Source: UBA3792 sp946185305 (GTDB taxonomy: Bacteria; Bacillota; Clostridia; Christensenellales; CAG-138). Taken from it: a stretch of 14,679 nucleotides of DNA. Position 1 is the stretch's first letter; every line of letters starts with the position of its first letter. Below the pieces are notes generated by a model. It did not search any database. It was not told the origin of the DNA and saw nothing but the letters and a program-made list of their open reading frames with translations. The position numbers were made by a program, and so were the translations under genes. Of the stretch, positions 14,542-14,679 are shown in pieces. The stretch is from assembly GCA_946185305.1 (NCBI GenBank), contig CAMHJE010000054.1, positions 1 to 14,679 of the forward strand, written 5' to 3'.

Positions 14542-14679
14542 ATGGGTAAGTTCTGTGAAGTCTGCAAGAAAGGCGTCATGTCCGGTAATCTGGTCAGCCA
14601 TTCCAACCGCAAGACCAACCGGAGTTGGGCGCCGAATATCCAGACCGTGCACGTCGTCGTTGACGGCCGCGTTCAGAAG
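14542..14679 (+). CDS. rpmB: 50S ribosomal protein L28, N-terminal 46 residues (cut by window end)
   Basis: The frame opens with MGKFCEVCKKGVMSGNLVSH and continues NRKTNRSWAPNIQ, which is the standard N-terminus of bacterial L28, including the CxxC pair (C5, C8) of the zinc-type version. L28 is a small basic protein of the large ribosomal subunit. The gene is complete at its 5' end and runs off the window after 46 codons, about three quarters of its usual length. A near-perfect ribosome binding site, AAGGAGGTG (14527-14535), sits 6 nt before the ATG, as expected for a highly expressed ribosomal gene. Confidence 0.95.
   Translation, partial: MGKFCEVCKKGVMSGNLVSHSNRKTNRSWAPNIQTVHVVVDGRVQK

Overview
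The window looks like chromosomal DNA from a GC-rich, low-GC-phylum-type anaerobe, most likely a Clostridia (Oscillospirales-like) gut bacterium. This rests on strong GGAGG ribosome binding sites, sigma-A style promoters with 17-nt spacers, a domain-swapped GH3 enzyme of the kind known from Ruminococcus and Butyrivibrio, a GPH sugar symporter, a VanW/YoaR-type protein, a DUF6273-like protein and an L28 with a CxxC motif. The taxonomic call is inference; no rRNA or tRNA gene is present.

Layout. (a) 1-614: the 3' end of an unrecognised gene ending in a lysine/threonine/alanine-rich, histone H1-like tail, closed by a clear intrinsic terminator. (b) 685-6873: a promoter, a 17-bp palindrome that is a plausible TetR operator, then a tightly packed trio: TetR-family regulator, exported GH3 beta-glycosidase with permuted domains and a C-terminal membrane anchor, and a five-helix membrane protein carrying two families of extracellular tandem repeats. 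(c) 6889-10906: a hairpin without a T-tract, a second promoter, and a compact operon of cytoplasmic GH5 enzyme, GPH-family sugar:cation symporter and cytoplasmic GH30 enzyme, ending in a bidirectional terminator. (d) 10923-13820, minus strand: a DUF6273-like membrane-anchored protein and, upstream of it with its own terminator, a VanW/YoaR-family protein whose promoter places the transcript start almost on the ATG. (e) 13949-14679, plus strand: trmL (tRNA wobble 2'-O-methyltransferase) and the start of rpmB (ribosomal protein L28), each with its own promoter.

Working together. Regions (b) and (c) read as one beta-glucoside/beta-glucan locus in two transcription units. The surface GH3 would trim oligosaccharides or glycosides outside the cell. 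The repeat protein beside it may bind substrate or scaffold the enzyme. The GPH symporter would import the products, and the GH5 and GH30 enzymes, both lacking signal peptides, would hydrolyse them inside. The linkage (beta-1,3, beta-1,6, or a glycoside of another aglycone) cannot be told from sequence alone. The least explained element, and the best candidate for something undescribed, is the 835-residue repeat membrane protein coupled to the double-anchored GH3.
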